From positions 248,001 through 312,000 of the forward strand of contig JBMNFA010000009.1 of assembly GCA_050949055.1 (NCBI GenBank): a stretch of 64,000 bases of DNA. The letters run 5' to 3'. The notes below the pieces were generated by a model. The model saw only the letters and a list, made by a program, of their open reading frames with translations, had not been told where the DNA came from and made no database searches. The stretch is from JAEZJZ01 sp050949055 (GTDB taxonomy: Bacteria > Bacillota > UBA994 > UBA5500). The position numbers and the translations under genes were made by a program. Each line of letters starts with the position of its first letter. Positions within the stretch are counted from its first letter, which is position 1. Of this stretch, positions 60,347 to 64,000 are shown in pieces.

Positions 60347-62458
60347 ATGGCTATTGCTAAATCTGATCGTCAATCTAAGAGGCCGCGACTGCTGAAATGG
60401 CTGAGCAGAATCGCTTTGGCTGGTGCCTCATTGGCCGTTATATTAGTTATTCTGCTGATCAGCTACGTTACCTTCTGGCCGTTTGAAGTTGTTCCCCAAC
60501 GGTTAACCACCAATGTGTTGGCAGACGACGGAGAATTGTTGACCAGCATCTACGTAGAGAATCGACGGCCGGTTACATTGGATGAAATCTCACCGCATTT
60601 CTTGCAGGCGGTGATTGCGGTGGAAGACGCCCGCTTCTATCGACATCATGGCATCGATTTCATCCGCCTGGGCAGGGTGGCGCTGAATTTCCTGCAGACC
60701 GGATCAAGGGCGCAGGGCGCCAGCACCTTAACTCAGCAGTTGGCCCGGTTGCTCTATCTATCGCTGGACAAGAGCTTCGTACGCAAGGCCCAGGAGGCGG
60801 TAATCGCCCTGCAGCTGGAGCAGCACTTGAGCAAGGACGAAATCCTGGAGATGTATGTAAACCAGAATTATATGGGGCACGGGTTGTATGGCATCCAGAA
60901 CATTTCCCAGTTCTATTTCGGGAAGGATGCCAAGGACCTCAGTTTGCCCCAGGCAGCCATGTTGGCCGGGGTGATTCAAAACCCGGAAGGCTATTCGCTG
61001 ATCCGCAACTTCTCCGCTGCCCGCAACCGACAGCGCATAGTGCTCAACCGGATGGTGGCCGTGGGTGCTATCACCCAGGAGCAAGCGGAAGCAGCCTACG
61101 CCGATGAAGCTGCGGTCACCCCCATCCGGCAGCAGGGGAGCCAGGTTTCAGCCGGCTATGTCAAGGAAGCCATCGTCAGACATCTGAACAACAACTACTT
61201 GAACGGCACCCAGTATGCCTATCGCGGCGGGTTGACGGTGCAAACCACCATCAACCGCAAGTTGCAGGCGGCAGCAGAGAAAGCAGTGAAGGACGGGTTT
61301 GCTTATCTGGACAGCGCCGGGATATTGAGGAAGGACCAGGATGGCAATCTGTTAGCCAATGTCGCCCTGGTGGCCATCGACCCGCGTAGCGGAGAGATCA
61401 AGGCGATGGTCGGCGGCAAGAGCTACAGCGAGAGCACCTATAACCGGGTCTATGCCGAGAGGCCGCCCGGCTCAGCCTTTAAGCCATTGATTTACGCGGA
61501 GGCCTTGCGCCTGGGTAAGACGACGTTAGCCACCCCAGTGCTGAGCGCACCGACCACCTTCGAGATTCCAGGGCAAGAACCCTGGCAGCCCAGCAATTTC
61601 GGCGGCAAGTTCGCCGATGAAGAGCTGAGCGTGCGGGAAGCCATCGTCCGCTCGGACAACGTGATCGCCGCCAAAGTGATGGAAGAACTGGGCCCCATCC
61701 ACGTGGTGGAGTTGGCGCAGGCGTTAGGTATCGACCTCAAGCCCAGCGACGCGGTGCTGTCGCTCAGCTTGGGAACCAAAGATGTCTCGCCGCTGGAGTT
61801 GGCGGTAGCTTTTGCGGCCTTCGCCAACGGGGGGATGAAGGTGGAGCCGGTGATGATTCAGCAGGTAAACGGCCCCAGGGGAGAAGCCTGGGAAACGGCC
61901 AAGGTGTCATCCCCTACCCGGGTGCTGGACGAGCGCATCGCTTGGCTGATCACCGACACGCTGCGGGACGTGCTCACAGACGGGACGGGACAGCCGGTGC
62001 TGCAATGGTACAGTGACTCACGAGCGGCAGCCAAGACTGGCACCACCGATGCCAACGGGCGAGTGAACAGCGCGTGGATTGCAGGATACACACCGGACCT
62101 GGTGGCTGTGGTCTACATCGGAGCGGATGACTATAACCAACCGATCGCCGCCAATAACCGCGTGGGCGGGGGCAGCATTGCCGGACCGGTCTGGGGCAAG
62201 TTCATGGCCGAAGCGGCGAAGATTTTGCCCAAGTCCCCATTGTTGGAGCAACCGGAGGGAATAGTGCAGGCAGAGGTATGTGCCAGTTCCGGACAGAAAG
62301 CCACTTTCCTCTGCCCGCGCGAGGAACGGTATGAAGAGTACTTCCTGACAGAGTACGCACCCACCGGGGGCTGCCCAGAGCATGGCGGCATCCCGCTGCC
62401 CGACGACGGGCTTTCCTGGTGGCAGCGACTGTTCCCAGGGCTGTTCGGAAATCCCTAG
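60347..62458 (+). CDS. class A penicillin-binding protein (bifunctional peptidoglycan synthase)
   Basis: 703 residues from ATG 60347. An N-terminal membrane helix (AGASLAVILVILLISYVTFW). The glycosyltransferase domain has VEDARFYRHHG (catalytic Glu at about 93) and GASTLTQQLARLLYL (about 123). The transpeptidase domain has SxxK in PPGSAFKPLIY at about 374, SDN at about 436 and KTGTTDANG at about 563. Polymerises and crosslinks cell wall outside the membrane. It ends within the same CTAG as the leftward comB gene. Confidence 0.95.
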   Translation: MAIAKSDRQSKRPRLLKWLSRIALAGASLAVILVILLISYVTFWPFEVVPQRLTTNVLADDGELLTSIYVENRRPVTLDEISPHFLQAVIAVEDARFYRHHGIDFIRLGRVALNFLQTGSRAQGASTLTQQLARLLYLSLDKSFVRKAQEAVIALQLEQHLSKDEILEMYVNQNYMGHGLYGIQNISQFYFGKDAKDLSLPQAAMLAGVIQNPEGYSLIRNFSAARNRQRIVLNRMVAVGAITQEQAEAAYADEAAVTPIRQQGSQVSAGYVKEAIVRHLNNNYLNGTQYAYRGGLTVQTTINRKLQAAAEKAVKDGFAYLDSAGILRKDQDGNLLANVALVAIDPRSGEIKAMVGGKSYSESTYNRVYAERPPGSAFKPLIYAEALRLGKTTLATPVLSAPTTFEIPGQEPWQPSNFGGKFADEELSVREAIVRSDNVIAAKVMEELGPIHVVELAQALGIDLKPSDAVLSLSLGTKDVSPLELAVAFAAFANGGMKVEPVMIQQVNGPRGEAWETAKVSSPTRVLDERIAWLITDTLRDVLTDGTGQPVLQWYSDSRAAAKTGTTDANGRVNSAWIAGYTPDLVAVVYIGADDYNQPIAANNRVGGGSIAGPVWGKFMAEAAKILPKSPLLEQPEGIVQAEVCASSGQKATFLCPREERYEEYFLTEYAPTGGCPEHGGIPLPDDGLSWWQRLFPGLFGNP

Positions 62459-63171
62459 GGCTGCCAGGGGACCAACTTGCCTTCGAGGTAATGCGGGACT
62501 AGCCGGCTGACGTTGTGCTCGGCAGCGTAGCGGACGTCGGCTCCCATGCCCAACTTGGTGAGTCCCTGCCCGCTGGCGGTTCGAAGCAGCGCTGAGGGCA
62601 GGTCGCAAGCTACCTGCAAGTAAGAGAATAGCGCAATCTGAGCCGCGTCTGTCACCTCGATGGCGACGCGGCTTTGCATTTCCTTGATTAACGCTCCGGC
62701 ACAGAACACATCCTCCGCTGCCACCTGCCCCCTGGTGCCAGAACAGACCAGCAATACCGGTTGTGCCTCCTGACAAAGGACGGCTGCCAGCGCGGCAGCG
62801 TTGCGCAAGCTGCCCACCAGCACCCGGCGACCTGCCTGCACCTGCTTCAGCGCGCGGGTGCCATTGCTGGTGGTGTAGACCACGGGTAACGGCTGCTCAA
62901 TCCGACGGTATTCCAGTGGCGAATTGCCGAAATCGAAACCTTGTGGGCGAACTCGATGGCGTTCGCCACCCAGATAACATTGGCCCCGCAGGCTCTGGTG
63001 CAGGGACTGCGCTTCTTCCAGCGTGGCTACTGGGATAAGCCAGGGAATGTGGCATTCCAGAGCGGCCAGAATGGTGGTGCTGGCCCGCAGCACGTCGATC
63101 ACCACCACGTTTACATCGGTGAGAGGGGCCGCTGGCAGACCCTCCAGCGTAAGACAAGCATCGACCCGCAT
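62455..63171 (-). CDS. comB: 2-phosphosulfolactate phosphatase family protein (ComB)
   Basis: 238 residues from ATG 63171 (GGGAGGAG upstream). The marks VVVIDVLRASTTILAALE and TSNGTRALKQV are those of ComB. The founder removes phosphate from 2-phosphosulfolactate in coenzyme M synthesis by archaea; in bacteria it may act in sulfolactate or related sulfonate metabolism (or on another acid). No other coenzyme M genes are visible. Convergent with the penicillin-binding protein gene. Confidence 0.88.
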   Translation of the reverse strand: MRVDACLTLEGLPAAPLTDVNVVVIDVLRASTTILAALECHIPWLIPVATLEEAQSLHQSLRGQCYLGGERHRVRPQGFDFGNSPLEYRRIEQPLPVVYTTSNGTRALKQVQAGRRVLVGSLRNAAALAAVLCQEAQPVLLVCSGTRGQVAAEDVFCAGALIKEMQSRVAIEVTDAAQIALFSYLQVACDLPSALLRTASGQGLTKLGMGADVRYAAEHNVSRLVPHYLEGKLVPWQP

Positions 63172-63632
63172 CTTTATCACTCCTCCCGGGACTAGGGGAT
63201 GGCCCCTGCTCCCGCTCTTTTCATCTGTCCTGGTTGCAGCGCACTGCAGGCGGCGGCCAGGGGGCTGGTTCAGGCGCGGCTTATCCGCAAGAGGTGGGCC
63301 TTTCAGCACATGGGCCGACTTACCCAGGCACGCGCATGACCCACGTAACTCTTCTATTCCACCAAACGGCGGCCATTCCTGTCTGGGAATGGCCGCTGCA
63401 AGCTCTACTTTCTACTGATCCTCACCTTCCCCTCTTTGTCGGGCCCCTGCTGCACGTATTGCGATAAGGTTGGCCGAGGCGCTCAGCGTGCTGCTGGTAA
63501 TTGAGGGGCAACGGGTCATGATCGCTGATCAGCATCGGGGGCTCCCCTCCCCCGCCTGTGGCACGTCCGGGTTGTCAAACTCAGAAACCCCTTCATACGA
63601 TAAAGGGATCAAGAACACGGAGGTGCAATCAG
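63172..63632. other. intergenic with a hairpin, otherwise nothing seen
   Basis: This 461-base spacer between comB and ddh (divergent) contains a hairpin GCGGCCATTCC/GGAATGGCCGC (63368-63395, 11 bp). Neither side has a T-run, so its role is unclear. Promoters for both genes should lie here; I could not define them. Confidence 0.4.
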
Positions 63633-64000
63633 ATGCAGGCAATCAAGAAGACCCGGGTAGCAGTGGTTGGGTTGGGCAATGTGGGTAAAGGCGCATTGGA
63701 TGCTATAGAGACCGCACCGGATATGGAATTGGCGGGAATTGTGGTTAGGGAACATAGGATCAGCGGCCTGCGCAAGACCTATCCTGCGGTGGCAGTGGTC
63801 AGCGACATCAGGCAGCTGGAAGAGGTGGATGTGACAATTCTGGCCGCACCCAGCCGCAGCGTCCCGGAGTTGGCCCAAGAGGTGCTGGCTCTAGGGATTT
63901 GTACGGTGGACAGCTTTGACATTCACGGGCAGGAGCTGTGGCAGTTACGCCAGGACTTGGAGGAGGTGGCCAGGGCGGCGGGAGCGGTGGCAATTTCGGC
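63633..64000 (+). CDS. ddh: meso-diaminopimelate dehydrogenase, 3' end outside window
   Basis: ATG 63633 has GGAGGTG seven bases upstream. About 122 codons are present. The N-terminal NADP-binding site is VAVVGLGNVGKGALDAI; GIVVREHRI and CTVDSFDIHG are typical of Ddh. The enzyme makes meso-diaminopimelate in one step from tetrahydrodipicolinate, NADPH and ammonia, for cell wall and lysine. The C-terminus is cut off by the window end. Confidence 0.85.
   Translation, partial: MQAIKKTRVAVVGLGNVGKGALDAIETAPDMELAGIVVREHRISGLRKTYPAVAVVSDIRQLEEVDVTILAAPSRSVPELAQEVLALGICTVDSFDIHGQELWQLRQDLEEVARAAGAVAIS

Noticed and set aside
1..64000. CRISPR arrays and IS elements
   Set aside because: I saw no spaced direct repeats of CRISPR type, no transposase gene and no obvious prophage genes.

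Overview
The window looks like a chromosome segment of an anaerobic Gram-positive bacterium of the Bacillota, most likely a clostridium-like lineage. The pointers are a T-box leader on serS, strong AGGAGG-type ribosome sites with many TTG and GTG starts, an S-layer-homology protein, an ECF-type transporter, diaminopimelate dehydrogenase, nitroimidazole-resistance and chloramphenicol-acetyltransferase relatives, and a peroxiredoxin whose active-site codon is an in-frame TGA (selenocysteine). No species can be named from the sequence alone. Layout: positions 1-15.6 kb are accessory. They hold the 5' part of a surface (SLH) protein, two unrecognised genes, and a four-gene leftward operon: DUF499-type ATPase, a 202-residue partner, DUF1156-type adenine methyltransferase, and a PLD-SNF2 helicase. 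This resembles BREX type 3 and DISARM-related phage defence, but no PglZ is visible. The block ends at about 15.6 kb, where a 5'-truncated PLD gene meets a 5'-truncated radical-SAM gene. From 16 to 21 kb there are single drug-detoxification and housekeeping genes (CatB-like, APH-like, Nim-like, GrpB, FAH). From 21.6 to 30.6 kb there is one long rightward operon. It begins with a structured leader resembling the Moco riboswitch and a hairpin that hides the first ribosome site. It encodes an FMN-binding protein, several exported proteins with a molybdopterin-oxidoreductase-like fold, an ECF transporter (S, A, A, T), an alkaline-phosphatase-superfamily protein, a MobB-like GTPase and a small kinase-like protein. 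I infer a molybdenum/tungsten (or cofactor) uptake and handling system; I consider it the most novel feature here. From 30.7 to 48.6 kb are membrane proteins, a selenocysteine peroxiredoxin with its own promoter and SECIS hairpin, an SLC13 carrier, a two-component system with a putative target gene (DUF2680-like) carrying an 11-bp-period direct repeat, a PqqB-like hydrolase, a sodium symporter under a ykkC subtype 2 (probably ppGpp) riboswitch, an ABC exporter, an ATC-hydrolase-like enzyme and a three-repeat beta-sandwich protein. From 49 to 64 kb are tRNAs, a complete oligopeptide/dipeptide ABC transporter operon, tadA, serS with a T-box (surrounded by four different tRNA-Ser genes and two tRNA-Arg genes), an aminotransferase, an ECF sigma factor, a class A penicillin-binding protein, ComB, and the start of ddh. 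Several short palindromes with a GGGAC core (REP-like) lie between genes. By eye the left accessory region is less GC-rich than the remainder; I did not compute this.
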